The notes: generated by a model from the sequence alone, not told the origin. A stretch of 64,000 nucleotides of DNA from Pseudoalteromonas peptidolytica (GCF_012641745.1 NZ_WEHZ01000015.1:62001-126000), one strand, 5' to 3'; shown: positions 51,401 through 59,217, numbered from the stretch's first letter. Numbers and translations are program-made.

Positions 51401-53918
51401 ACTTTCTCAAAAGCCTCAGTACTGGATGCCTAAACCGCGTTATATATTTCCTCATGGATTACCCGATTTCCTTCAAGATTTTGGGCCGTTTTCCCCTGGC
51501 CTGCACTTGTCACAACAACAGTATATTCAAGAACTGCCAAAGCAAGATACCGCGGTGCTAAGCACTCAAAAAGATGCCGGATTATACGCCCTTGGATTAG
51601 AACACACGCAGCAAGTCGTCCGTGACAAGCGAAGTGCTGGCAGTGTAGGTCTCAATTATGAGCGTAATTACGCACCATTTTCTGCAGATCTGCAATTATT
51701 CGTGAATGATTTCAAGCAGCTATCGCAGGCGAAAAAAACAGTCAGCCGAACAATACGTCGCAGAGCAGAGCAATTCTCGTTCGGTTACAGCCGACTAAAC
51801 ATGCGTTATGTACAAAATCGATTAGGGCATGAACACATAGAACGCCTATTTAGCCAAGCGGTAACGAATACGAGACTGCTTATTGGTGCCCCAAGTTGGC
51901 TACGCGCTAGCACTCATGCTCAAGCCTATAACAGCGATAACATTGCTTGGCGCCAAACTAGTCAGGGGATAGGTAAACTGACAGTAGATAAATGGATCAA
52001 TACGCACTTATCTAATAGCACCACTCGCCTTCTCTACAAACTAGCCACGCCATTGAGCACGCACAGCTTCACCACGGCATATCGGGCTTCACGTTGTAGC
52101 GACATCATATTTGCACACGATACAACGACGCGTGCATGGCAAACAATCGGCACGGGAACAACACGCTCTATCAAGCATAGTGGCGACCAACCGGCAGTTA
52201 AGCATGTCGTCATTAAAGAAACACTGACCAACCCGCTCACAAGGACAATACAATGGGAAAAGCTCGAGGCGCTAAAGACCTCAGCAAACATCCCTGCATT
52301 AGTGAATCTAAAAGTCACCACTTTGAGCTACAACGTTACGCGCTTGCTAACATTACGCGTCACCGACGTTCATACTACTAAGCAGTCTATTAGCTTGGCG
52401 AAAGCACACAGCATGATGCGCTCAACCGAGCTCACTTATCAGCTCGTTACCCCAAGTGATGTGCCGTTAGGTAAGGTAGTACAATCACCTTATAAATTAT
52501 TAAAACAAAGCATGCCTGACAGCATATTTGTAGCCATGCGTCATGCAAAGGGTTTTGACCTATACGGCACAGTTGATTTAGGTAAGCGTACGTTTTGCGC
52601 GCCAATACCAATCAAGATCCAGGAAATGGACAGGCTAAAAGCAAGTACCGTAAGCCATTATGCACTCAAAATTAATACCATATTACGGGACTCTCTATAC
52701 GCGCATGCAGACAAGTTAGATTACACTCGATTGTCGCCAGATAGCTACATACAGAGCTTAATGCAGTACACGGCTGAACTCACAGCAGTTGCTATCGATC
52801 ACTGGCAAATGAAACAAACAGCGCCCACAATCAGTACCAAGCTGCACAAAGAAATTATCGAGATCTTAGAAGGGAGCTGGCTCACAGATAAAAGCTTTAA
52901 GCAGTCACTTAAGACGCGAGGCCACTTGTTAAACCGCTTAGCTCAGGCCATGGTGCTCCCACCTAGTGTGCGACAACATTATCGTCAAGACCTACTAAGT
53001 GAAAGTACCTTGTTAAATGCCTTGATCCAGGCTAATCACATTGACAACGTCGCACAACATGCACTTGCACAGGCAGGTCTTTCCGCTTCTACCATTCACA
53101 CACTAATGGCGCAGTCACGTCAAGGATTAGCCGAGAGGTTAGCTCTACTTAGACAAAGCGAGCTCAATGAAGTGGACGTTGAGCGCATATACGACCAACA
53201 AATGCTCGGTGCAGCTAAGCTGATGAACACCCTCACCCAGTTGGGTGTCAACACAGCGCAATTGGAGTCTGCCTATAACCAGTTACAGTCTCCGCTCGAC
53301 GCTGCAAGCCCAATCATCGCACAATATGTGGAATACCCTAACCTCGTCATGGCTATAGGCGCTGCATTTGAACAATACCTTGCCTCTGATCCCCGTGCAT
53401 ATATGCACTATCGGATGAACAAAGAGCAGGTAGCCAACCACCAACGACAATATCGTTTCATGACTCAAAACTTGCCAGAGGTAATTGATTTTTATCATCA
53501 AACACACTCAACACAAAGGCAACTCGGTGCTAACTTCGCGGTGGATATGACATCTATACTCGATAGCATCGATCATTCTGCTTTACAGACAAAACCATTC
53601 CATGATCGAGTAGAACTCAATTTACCACTGAATTACCGCAGTGATGATTACCGCCGTTACAAAGCTGGTATTGTCGCTATTGATCTGATGCAATGGTTAC
53701 GGGATTTACGCACAGATTACCGAGAAGAGCTCATTGCAAAAGTGCAAGCCGGAACTGCGCAAGGTGCGTATTCTCCCCGTGCAGCAATGCTTGATGCTGT
53801 CAGGAACATGGTCGTAGAGCCTATCCTTTATCGCCACCCTAAAGACGGCTCTTGGATGTGGCGCGCCTATTCACCGTCGGATACACAATACAATTATATT
53901 GTATGGGGTAGCCTATAA
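45405..53918 (+). CDS. Giant 2837-residue probable virion protein
   Basis: It starts at a GTG with GAGGG seven bases upstream and runs 8.5 kb without a break. Residues about 40-440 look like a beta-propeller (repeated hydrophobic strands ending in short turns, for example RVLVLSADGKLHIFSP). Residues about 465-560 (VTFEFRVSYSNEE ... GVQFRVFATT) look like a carbohydrate-binding or fibre-type beta domain. The following 2000 residues are unusual: rich in Gln, His, Arg, Ser and Ala, largely helical, without any repeat I can define. The last 250 residues are a regular helical domain. It stands between the paralogue cluster and the tail genes with its own promoter-like module. A long tail fibre, baseplate or ejected inner protein fits; the exact role is unknown. 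Confidence 0.65.
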   Translation: MSVINTIKNAKYRAFINALADKREWFSVKSEQRVPSVIPDNKGLLYLANFNENYVVAVTPINHDMVYVAEVASPTRVVSGVIAGSERVLVLSADGKLHIFSPNLIHLQTVNLHDNVTDIIWADGLIWLVGPDMFHIEIQQVLSREEGLLELVPYRSVPGLPGIRHLVWLPQAQSVAAVSATTLYFVSFEGLEVQNVPLPTSVQHVGGHTSLLVFTEVHSGDALVLDLIDADITPLPAYGSVNICTDPIITTKTAWHRRHHGDYIVSLLDIQEPGNEEVTSIVQHIEKEAGALPNNQPELLVNLQEKADYFNLSAQRHCQEDEFYTSEYFSLRGDGDPLLVLTDGGELVIDEAGSRRLTSAAWITDQQLAISHKFSKHSGLHHRVSIKVYEPFASSERYVDLSQGEFTGMQWLPARGLLTLKNPVYTEGYYVGKYVSEIYPLSALTLVEGAEVLLSGTTPSNTSVTFEFRVSYSNEEYAHIQYSDWSANLPTTPSGAQLKGVQFRVFATTTDTNTTPLIQGFQLNSTQHALLSVGFWDLHRARSQKFVPSLSSSQDSIDLTSDSQCVSAHTCAHKTYANDGQSRSMGTHTHAYTLAEQLTVRWQNAHYILRRTSANSQHGYARYKISPTQKQWATAKFHLQTWLSRVNDVNRGRLYSTNAHHGPKIDMMSEGSRQLHENVLSASGFVSTNATSQQRVFSPHMRSSFNVSSTYTKDWHYRLALGGIQRYLGLRRFASKKIGKRYTWSVFSNPISLASDKTQGVGYPSQASGSPQTRAFSWHEGIRPRVSNGMQPVRVKLPLFGTQEVDGISMYNHSGVLGYDNELYQANTKVNATVAYDTLTSLTLQSTKGVGQTESRRATSQSALTVDEVLAGSTRQLKHYLVASQIYSWAAKLPFRQPAEARRFRRSIWAIQHAVDSWKAQPVEGQRTLSADNINALELKQLSASLGTDLTAHRTKQQSLRLCGSVKLRLLCQSNLGTNFMTSYPIQSYHASKPEMMNFSIIGGLKSASNDQLIALLSQPNQRVNVAQTLSFIMESSTRIQRLYEAIQYAISWLALHPSGYKMEYSATGAHSGPLADAMNAHLVSMSKSEAPDVPSTAAHTKQLEAGTSQANTAQPQTLVGNINYDKANGQDTSTPAIINYHLSGQQYLLGRAIYDVLSNWIGKESGSRIQFIKGVLSSSHTSDTHAVADKLNKFVAQLLKQTASQQSAQVADVIKYFIASFLNENQPQKAEFAVEPQSSLATLAKAIFTTGVSNAYSDDIGSAVYNTQHAIQTIALRILLKQTADYQKLTFTQMQDQFRQSLGAPVYQLYRYTRVSSDRHNIGYTTTVVSKIQVNAPRYLKKATTGKPINVIAKSIASGPLWTNNITMSPDSAFSGGENILSEIQYNVAQYRTTLRALQSLSSTAKSWQSRVHEQASYWMAKQIKHIPVSVLTAESPTYSHAISDMMNYRFSKLGLTLGELIQSTPQREHNITLFSVNFLNNQQGHAYQSSGFTGRSQLPWLITGKILGVRAADNARPLNIRSTANESIRFWCSRLEAADNQQPTFAQQHIPLVMKTGISSIQTSVKIVRGVFKQWIEQQFTARIIYRDVAINDGYYIQSPSFQFKLNNQVNATPWQNLSINMLNAAPSRWLSEVHRLSDKIYTAIDKTLAQEVNVAFKSLNSNNALELLIVTVTTLNKFVQGLGRYSKYASLESETLSAIQSKINKNMAILCSDAVKYERLYQAQQYLSIVYNKALAALSHTGQQTQFLHQSSAKLIVKMVEASVLNYAHYLIRANGQTHRPTHLLHAVEVIKNWQQQLAVKQTNSIASTQEIKLVNAIYEVIQPLITLPKAVFSITAGMQADALKLINFSLQESFKIHPIKSILGKHLPNTLLIQNKALSKHASSAIEMSGRMYVDSLNQHMQLKFIPGTWVRNHYVFKKAHLIKQAGTKVHLPETIKWQVESGYCQHNQLEVAAYLLYQPWSKRFNMLNFKPLINKTTRLLQRVAIYREAGKRVLLSQKPQYWMPKPRYIFPHGLPDFLQDFGPFSPGLHLSQQQYIQELPKQDTAVLSTQKDAGLYALGLEHTQQVVRDKRSAGSVGLNYERNYAPFSADLQLFVNDFKQLSQAKKTVSRTIRRRAEQFSFGYSRLNMRYVQNRLGHEHIERLFSQAVTNTRLLIGAPSWLRASTHAQAYNSDNIAWRQTSQGIGKLTVDKWINTHLSNSTTRLLYKLATPLSTHSFTTAYRASRCSDIIFAHDTTTRAWQTIGTGTTRSIKHSGDQPAVKHVVIKETLTNPLTRTIQWEKLEALKTSANIPALVNLKVTTLSYNVTRLLTLRVTDVHTTKQSISLAKAHSMMRSTELTYQLVTPSDVPLGKVVQSPYKLLKQSMPDSIFVAMRHAKGFDLYGTVDLGKRTFCAPIPIKIQEMDRLKASTVSHYALKINTILRDSLYAHADKLDYTRLSPDSYIQSLMQYTAELTAVAIDHWQMKQTAPTISTKLHKEIIEILEGSWLTDKSFKQSLKTRGHLLNRLAQAMVLPPSVRQHYRQDLLSESTLLNALIQANHIDNVAQHALAQAGLSASTIHTLMAQSRQGLAERLALLRQSELNEVDVERIYDQQMLGAAKLMNTLTQLGVNTAQLESAYNQLQSPLDAASPIIAQYVEYPNLVMAIGAAFEQYLASDPRAYMHYRMNKEQVANHQRQYRFMTQNLPEVIDFYHQTHSTQRQLGANFAVDMTSILDSIDHSALQTKPFHDRVELNLPLNYRSDDYRRYKAGIVAIDLMQWLRDLRTDYREELIAKVQAGTAQGAYSPRAAMLDAVRNMVVEPILYRHPKDGSWMWRAYSPSDTQYNYIVWGSL

Positions 53919-54000
53919 CAGGCACACCCAACCATGATCGGCGTATGGCTACTGTCACTGAGCACAGCCCATGCGCCAACATTACACAAAAGGGAAAAGT

Positions 54001-54465
54001 ATGATCACAGCATATGCCAATGTAGAGCCCAATAAAAGACCGGCCTATGTGCGTTTACATGGCCCAAAACAAACACATATCGCAAGAAATCAAGAAACCT
54101 GGTTTAGTTTTTTTGATCACACCAAAGATCCCCGCTTTACCAGTAGCGATGTCTTACACCGCACCATCGATTATTGGAGCTATGACTATCAGCGTGAATA
54201 TTATGATCTGCATTTTATTGACCAAAAAGAATTAGAGAAAGACTTTTCTCAAAGGTATCGTTGCAGTTTTGAAATACTGCGCTTTCCGGAATTTGGTGTC
54301 CTCGAAGTCGCACCTTGGTTTCCTATGTATGATAAACTTGTTTACCGACCTGGTCGTGGCTACGAGGGCAAGGACTCCTTTTCTGTTCGCCCGATAGTAC
54401 CAAATAGAGGTTACACTGGGCACGGTTACACATTTCATCTATATGTTGGTAATCCATTCACCTAA
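54001..54465 (+). CDS. Small probable virion protein with Ig/cadherin-like motif
   Basis: The 154-residue protein is led by AAGGGAAA about eight bases before its ATG. It is rich in Tyr, Phe, Pro and Arg. Near residues 118-132, VYRPGRGYEGKDSF resembles the Y-x-P-x-x-G-Y-x-G-x-D-S-F motif of bacterial Ig or cadherin-like domains, which occur in surface and fibre proteins. It follows the giant gene by about 80 bases and probably serves with it. The family is otherwise unknown. Confidence 0.58.
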   Translation: MITAYANVEPNKRPAYVRLHGPKQTHIARNQETWFSFFDHTKDPRFTSSDVLHRTIDYWSYDYQREYYDLHFIDQKELEKDFSQRYRCSFEILRFPEFGVLEVAPWFPMYDKLVYRPGRGYEGKDSFSVRPIVPNRGYTGHGYTFHLYVGNPFT

Positions 54466-54475
54466 AATGACAGTT

Positions 54476-54485
54476 ATTGTACAAT
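54476..54485. promoter_or_regulatory. ATTGTACAAT palindrome
   Basis: Exact copy in the 53-base gap before the 54519 gene. Confidence 0.65.
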
Positions 54486-54518
54486 AATATGGTTTGATAA
54501 CTGCAAAGAGACTTGTAA

Positions 54519-54989
54519 ATGCTATATCCTAATATTGAATCTGCCATCAGTCGGTGGAGTGCCTCCATGTTCCCCACCTTGATCAATATGTTTGGTGTGG
54601 AGGTCAAGGTATCTCGCCAAGTATCAGTTGCGTCATCGCAACCTCAGACGCTTAACCCCCAGTCTGCCATCGCCAGTGTTTATGGTGGCCATGCAGGGCC
54701 CATGTCAACAAGACCCAATTCGCCCTTTGAAATCAAGGAATTTCTCGCAAAAATAATTCCTCCCTCTCGAGGCTGGGTACTTGAGGGCACACATGCTTTA
54801 GGTAGTGCTAAAAAAGTCGAGGTGTACGCGCAAGCAGATATCAAACCAGGAGACAAGCTCACTTTTGAGCGTAGTGATGGGAAAATATTTTCCTACAAAG
54901 TCAAACAATCCCTCACACTGGGAGTGACACAATGCTTGATGAACAAGCTCGCGTTATTGCCTATTGAGGCGGAGGAACTTCATGACTGA
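54519..54989 (+). CDS. Unknown tail-operon protein
   Basis: The 156-residue protein is not recognised. Residues 1-35 contain a helix with Trp and Phe; 40-80 are Ser/Gln/Pro-rich and probably flexible; the C-terminal part is a beta domain (VEVYAQADIKPGDKLTFERSDGK, here read in two strands). It overlaps the next gene by eight bases, so both are translated together. Its place before a neck-type gene and the sheath suggests a tail completion or neck role. Confidence 0.55.
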   Translation: MLYPNIESAISRWSASMFPTLINMFGVEVKVSRQVSVASSQPQTLNPQSAIASVYGGHAGPMSTRPNSPFEIKEFLAKIIPPSRGWVLEGTHALGSAKKVEVYAQADIKPGDKLTFERSDGKIFSYKVKQSLTLGVTQCLMNKLALLPIEAEELHD

Positions 54990-55668
54990 TCCGCAAACAC
55001 GTGTCGTCGCAACCCCTTCGTTGGTAACCTATTATCTACTCAAAGAAATAGGTAACTACCTTCCTAATGTCAACGCGATATTCACGCCATCACTTGACTA
55101 TCAAGATGGTTTGCGCGCCTTTCGCACAGCGAATCAAAAAAAACAAGTGATAGACCCAACCGCGCTGCCACTGCTGCTATTTAACCGCTCCACCATCAAC
55201 AATAATGACATATATGCTGGGCGAAGTGGTCACACATTACTGGCAAAAAAATATCGCTCTGAAAATCCACTCAATCCGCATCAGTGCCAAACCGCTCTGG
55301 ACAAATACCCCGTGCTATTCGGTGACATGACTTTTAAGTTTATGTATATCACCTCTTCCATGGAAGAATTAGAACGCTTTGAAATGCTCTACAGCGTGGC
55401 AGGGGGCTTGCGTGAAATCAGTGCAGTTAGTGTTGATATTCCCGATATCGGACAAATTGAATACAAACTTACTTGGAAAGCCCTACAAGACTTTACTGTC
55501 GACGTTGGTGACAGTGCAACCAAATCCATTGGTGCAGAAGTTATTGTGAGGGGGCCGTTCATTGTATCAAAGAATGAAACTCTGGCGTTAATCACCAATA
55601 TTTTCGCTTCTGGGGGGGTAAATCTCCACCTTCTTTGCGAGTCTAAAGCACAGCCTGCAAACGATTAA
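54982..55668 (+). CDS. Possible neck or tail-completion protein
   Basis: The 228-residue protein starts at an ATG with GGAGGAA six bases upstream. It is alpha/beta with a central Tyr/Phe-rich part (TFKFMYITSSMEELERFEMLY) and a beta C-terminus. In T4 the genes for neck and sheath-terminator proteins (gp13-gp15) precede the sheath, and this protein has a similar place and size, but I cannot establish the family by eye. Confidence 0.5.
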   Translation: MTDPQTRVVATPSLVTYYLLKEIGNYLPNVNAIFTPSLDYQDGLRAFRTANQKKQVIDPTALPLLLFNRSTINNNDIYAGRSGHTLLAKKYRSENPLNPHQCQTALDKYPVLFGDMTFKFMYITSSMEELERFEMLYSVAGGLREISAVSVDIPDIGQIEYKLTWKALQDFTVDVGDSATKSIGAEVIVRGPFIVSKNETLALITNIFASGGVNLHLLCESKAQPAND

Positions 55669-55689
55669 ATTAGCGAATTATTTTAATCC

Positions 55690-55713
55690 AGTGATGACGA
55701 ACCTTCCATCACT
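55690..55713 (+). terminator. Hairpin before sheath unit
   Basis: Perfect stem AGTGATG/CATCACT with a ten-base loop, no T run; it directly precedes GTTGTACAAT. It may end the upstream transcript weakly. Confidence 0.4.
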
Positions 55714-55768
55714 GTTGTACAATAAAGTCGTAACTTCCTCGTTATCCTGAAGTTACACCCTATGAGAC
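55714..55768 (+). promoter_or_regulatory. TTGTACAAT and ATGAGAC module before sheath unit
   Basis: GTTGTACAAT at 55714-55723 and ATGAGAC at 55762-55768, 38 bases apart. It leads the small gene at 55872 and the sheath gene. Confidence 0.6.
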
Positions 55769-55871
55769 GATGAACTGTGAGATGAGCGCCTGTTATTCAG
55801 GCATTGAGACACCTAAACCAAGATTACACCGGTAACTTGGGACTAATTTTAATGTCACATTAGGAGCAAAC

Positions 55872-56057
55872 ATGGCTTCACGTAAATCTAAAACCGACAG
55901 TGCAGCAACGGAGCTTGCAACGTTAGTTTCGACGCTAAACCACCCTGTCGTTATTTCATACGACGGTGATGCAACGACACTACCACCACGCGGACGTATC
56001 AATAACATCAACCCTAAAGCTTTAGGCGCATTGCCAAAAGGCGTTCGAGTAAGCTAA
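55872..56057 (+). CDS. Small unknown protein before tail sheath (61 residues)
   Basis: Not recognised. TTAGGAGC stands before the ATG with good spacing, which supports translation. The protein has a polar N-terminus and a short beta-rich rest, with a Pro/Arg/Gly turn (LPPRGRIN). It lies 46 bases before the sheath gene in the same unit. It could be a small tail assembly factor; this is inferred from place only. Confidence 0.55.
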   Translation: MASRKSKTDSAATELATLVSTLNHPVVISYDGDATTLPPRGRINNINPKALGALPKGVRVS

Positions 56058-56103
56058 GCGTTTGAATACGCAAGCTTCATTGAATTAGTAAAGGAGACGC
56101 ATA

Positions 56104-57978
56104 ATGTCATCTGCACAAGTCATTCTTAAAGAATTAAATTTATCTCAGCGTGTAGGTTCAGAAGCCGGCATGTACGCCGCAATCTTATTACCACAAGCTG
56201 AAAGAGGTTCTCTAGAACCGCAACTATGTACCAGTGAAAACACTTTTTTAAACCGTTACACGGTTGATGGTAAGGTTAAAATTGGTGCTGACAACGCACA
56301 CTACTCTGCACTGACTTATCTTGGTGGCGCAGACAAATTGTACATTCGTCGTGTACTTGGTGATGGTGCAAAGTTCGCAGCAACCGCGATTGGCGAAATG
56401 GGTTCTGAAACAGAGTCTAAGCCAATTGCAGATGGCTTCGAAGATTTCTTAGATATCAAAGCAGCTTCACCACAAGCATTCATCCTGACAGCGGCAGATC
56501 AAGGCACTTGGGGTAACCGCCTGTCAGTAAAAGTACACAACTATCGTACAGCAGAAAAAGTTGCGTTTAATACTGTTACTGATGAAGCTGATGCTGAAGT
56601 ACTTGATAGCAGCCTAGCAGTTACGCAGGCTTGGTCTACGGGCTCAGTGGTGCGTTTAGCCGTGATAAAGCAAGCGGAAGATGACAGACTACCAACCGGC
56701 ATCTCTGGCGATCGCGGTTACTATGTCAAAAGTGAAGAGAGCGGCAAGATCCGATTGGCAACCTCTGCACAAGCATTAGCTGACGAAGAGTACGTAACGT
56801 TTACCGATGCTGGTCAAGGTGACATTGTGATGTCATTATTCTCACCAGTGGCCACCACGCCAAATACATTCGTACTAGAAGTCTATCTAGATGATAGCGC
56901 CAACCCAGTTGAATCATTTACCTGTGCGTTACGTGAAGATGCGGTAGATGGATTCAACAAGAATATCTTTTTGGATAACGTACTTGAGCAATCTAACTAC
57001 ATTCGTGGTTTCGCAAACCCAAGTTATGTAGGAGAGCCGGCTGATCACGTGCTTAACGCGATTGGTTTTGCAGGTGGTGATTTAGGTGGCGCAGTCATGG
57101 CGGGCCACATGATGCAAGCGCTAAAAGAGTTTGAAAACTCTGATACTTACCCAATCAAGCTGTTTATGGATGGCGGCTATGCGGTACCAAGTTATCAAAA
57201 AGCATTACTTGCATTATGTGAAAAACGTATGGACTGTTTCGCTTTTCTGTCAACGCCTTACAGCGCTGAAGCAAGCAGCAACTACCTGAATGAAGTGGTT
57301 GATTATCGTAACCTTGTATTAAATGCAAACAGCTCATTTGGCGCAATTTACAGCTCACACGTTAAGATATTCGACAAGTTCAACAATCGTGCTGTCTTTG
57401 TTTCACCTGAAGCTTATGCGGCACTTGCGGTATCACGCACTGCAATGAACCAAGAAGCTTGGTACCCAGCAGCTGGCCTTAACCGTGGTGTGATCAAAGT
57501 ACTCGATGTACGCCGTCGCTACGATAAAGGCGAAATGGATCGCCTATACGCCGCTGGTATTAATCCGCTGCGCTTTGCAGCAGGTAAAGGCATCTTGATC
57601 TGGGGTCAAAAAACCCTGAGCTCAATGCCAAGTGCACTCGATAGAATCAACGTTCGTATGATGTTAATCACCATAGAACCGGCGGTACGCGATGCACTAG
57701 AAAACTTCTTGTTTGAATTAAACGACGAGTCATCACGTGCTATCGCAAGTGCCATGGTTACGTCATACATGAATGGCATCAAGGCACGTCGAGGCGTATA
57801 TGACTTTAAAGTCGTTTGTGACGACTCAAACAACACACCAGAAGACATTGACGCTGGCCGCATGAACTTATGGCTATTTGTTAAACCGACCCGCAGTATT
57901 GAATATATTCCATTCACCACAGCAGTACTACCAACCGGTTTAGATTTTAGCCTAGCAGAACAGTTACTGGCTGCATAA
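56104..57978 (+). CDS. Tail sheath protein, gp18-like
   Basis: The 624-residue protein forms the contractile outer tube of the tail. The N-terminal part (to about residue 100) and the C-terminal half carry the sheath pattern. WYPAAGLNRGVIK (about residue 457) is the proline-rich turn found in sheath proteins. LRFAAGKGILIWGQKTL (about 490) follows, and the C-terminal domain has RRGVYDFKVVCDD, DAGRMNLWLFVKPTRSIEYI. The length is close to T4 gp18 (659). GGAGA stands before the ATG. It heads the sheath-tube-baseplate run, the standard order for myoviruses. Confidence 0.93.
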   Translation: MSSAQVILKELNLSQRVGSEAGMYAAILLPQAERGSLEPQLCTSENTFLNRYTVDGKVKIGADNAHYSALTYLGGADKLYIRRVLGDGAKFAATAIGEMGSETESKPIADGFEDFLDIKAASPQAFILTAADQGTWGNRLSVKVHNYRTAEKVAFNTVTDEADAEVLDSSLAVTQAWSTGSVVRLAVIKQAEDDRLPTGISGDRGYYVKSEESGKIRLATSAQALADEEYVTFTDAGQGDIVMSLFSPVATTPNTFVLEVYLDDSANPVESFTCALREDAVDGFNKNIFLDNVLEQSNYIRGFANPSYVGEPADHVLNAIGFAGGDLGGAVMAGHMMQALKEFENSDTYPIKLFMDGGYAVPSYQKALLALCEKRMDCFAFLSTPYSAEASSNYLNEVVDYRNLVLNANSSFGAIYSSHVKIFDKFNNRAVFVSPEAYAALAVSRTAMNQEAWYPAAGLNRGVIKVLDVRRRYDKGEMDRLYAAGINPLRFAAGKGILIWGQKTLSSMPSALDRINVRMMLITIEPAVRDALENFLFELNDESSRAIASAMVTSYMNGIKARRGVYDFKVVCDDSNNTPEDIDAGRMNLWLFVKPTRSIEYIPFTTAVLPTGLDFSLAEQLLAA

Positions 57979-58038
57979 GCGCCAGTTCATTTGATACTTT
58001 TGTAGGGTACATACCCTGCACCAATAAAGGAGGCCAAT

Positions 58039-58569
58039 ATGGCTGGTTTACAAATTGAACAGATCCGTAACTTAGACGACTTTGCTGTTCTGTATAAGTG
58101 GGATGTTTGGTTCACGCCCCCTCCGGCAGTTGCATTCGACCGTAACGACTTAAACGTACGATGTTTATCAAGCTCACTGCCAACAAGCGCCGTGCAGAGC
58201 ATTGATATTCAAATCCGAGGTCACCATATCAAGCAAGCAGGTATTGTTGATGATGATCACACAATCAATCTCACGTTTGCTGAAACTGTCGATAACACTA
58301 TCCACAATATGCTTCACAACTGGCGTGAAGCGTTGTGGGAAACAGGCATAGGTAAACAAAAGAAACGTGCGGAATATCAATGTGATATGCTACTAACGCG
58401 TCTAAATAATCAGGACGAGCCAATCTGGACCTACAAGCTATTTGGTTGTTATTTAGAAAGCGTGGACTGGGGCGGTGAACTAGGTGGTGATACGTCAGAT
58501 ATCATGCGCCCGAGCCTAACTTTATCATACGACTACTTCAAAATGGGCGCTGGTGCTTCTGTACAGTAA
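58039..58569 (+). CDS. Tail tube protein, gp19-like
   Basis: The 176-residue protein directly follows the sheath gene, with AAAGGAGG before its ATG. It has the features of the T4 gp19 family: a beta-barrel part with NVRCLSSSLPTSA (about 40-52) and IRGHHIKQAG, then INLTFAETVDNTIHNMLHNW, the conserved segment around residue 80-100, and a C-terminal LESVDWGGELGG part. It forms stacked hexamer rings inside the sheath. A short hairpin (around 58003-58018) precedes it. It is followed by a terminator, as befits an abundant protein. Confidence 0.85.
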   Translation: MAGLQIEQIRNLDDFAVLYKWDVWFTPPPAVAFDRNDLNVRCLSSSLPTSAVQSIDIQIRGHHIKQAGIVDDDHTINLTFAETVDNTIHNMLHNWREALWETGIGKQKKRAEYQCDMLLTRLNNQDEPIWTYKLFGCYLESVDWGGELGGDTSDIMRPSLTLSYDYFKMGAGASVQ

Positions 58570-58601
58570 GCAACCATAAAGTAATATTCGTGTGGCAACA
58601 A

Positions 58602-58630
58602 AAAGGGTGGCGAGTGCGCCCCCTTTTTTT
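58602..58630 (+). terminator. Terminator after tail tube gene
   Basis: Stem AAAGGGTGGCG with CGCCCCCTTT (one bulge), four-base loop, then seven T. Confidence 0.8.
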
Positions 58631-58633
58631 AAC

Positions 58634-58672
58634 TTTGTACAATATAAAACTTGCTTTAATATATTGTACAAT
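58634..58672. promoter_or_regulatory. Two TTGTACAAT sites before second tube-family gene
   Basis: TTTGTACAAT at 58634-58643 and the exact ATTGTACAAT at 58663-58672, between the terminator and the next start. Confidence 0.65.
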
Positions 58673-58710
58673 ACACAACGTAATCGTTGTGTAAATACGG
58701 AGACTGGTCT

Positions 58711-59217
58711 ATGGCTGATTTTTCGATGGAATCAGTACGTAATGTTGATTGGGCTAAAGACTACTTATGGGACTGCAGGCTCATAGACCGCAGTAACTCT
58801 GGGCCGGGGCAGTTCACGAATTGGTTCCCAGCTACAACAGTCAACGAAAATTTAGCAACAACACAAAGCTTTACCTTTGAAGCTTATCTTTCATCTTACA
58901 GTGTGCCACAAAGTACCAGTGAGACCACTGTAGATATCAGCTTTATTGATGATAGCGAGCATTCGATAAAGCACTGGATAAGCGACTGGGTAAACAAAGA
59001 TATTTTTGGTGAGGGTAAATTTGTGCGCACCGCCCATGAATGTGTTCGTTATCTACAAGTAAGAATGTTAGACGCACAAAGAAAGCCAACCAAAGAGACA
59101 GTTTACATGGTAATACCTGATGGCGACTTAAATTTTTCAGGCACAAGTGAAAGCGGCAGCCATGAAAATACTATAAGTTTCAAGGTACTGGGTATTTTAA
59201 GTCAAACAAAAAAGTGA
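58711..59217 (+). CDS. Second tail-tube-family protein
   Basis: The 168-residue protein resembles the tube protein before it: RNVDWAKDYLWDCRLID at the N-terminus, then a beta part, VDISFIDDSEHSIKHWISDW at about 78-97 (matching the segment with NLTFAETVDNTIHNMLHNW), and a beta C-terminus. It may be an alternative tube, the tube initiator (T4 gp48/gp54 role) or a terminator ring. The start at 58711 has GGAG eight bases upstream. Its own TTGTACAAT pair suggests separate regulation from the main tube. Confidence 0.72.
   Translation: MADFSMESVRNVDWAKDYLWDCRLIDRSNSGPGQFTNWFPATTVNENLATTQSFTFEAYLSSYSVPQSTSETTVDISFIDDSEHSIKHWISDWVNKDIFGEGKFVRTAHECVRYLQVRMLDAQRKPTKETVYMVIPDGDLNFSGTSESGSHENTISFKVLGILSQTKK

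Noticed and set aside
49125-53507. Several minus-strand and shifted frames of 60-96 codons inside the giant gene
   Set aside because: All lie within one continuous 8.5-kb frame with protein-like composition and have no ribosome sites; they are chance frames.
58592-58786. Plus-strand frame of 64 codons between the two tube-family genes
   Set aside because: It runs through a terminator and two TTGTACAAT sites and into the next gene in another frame.
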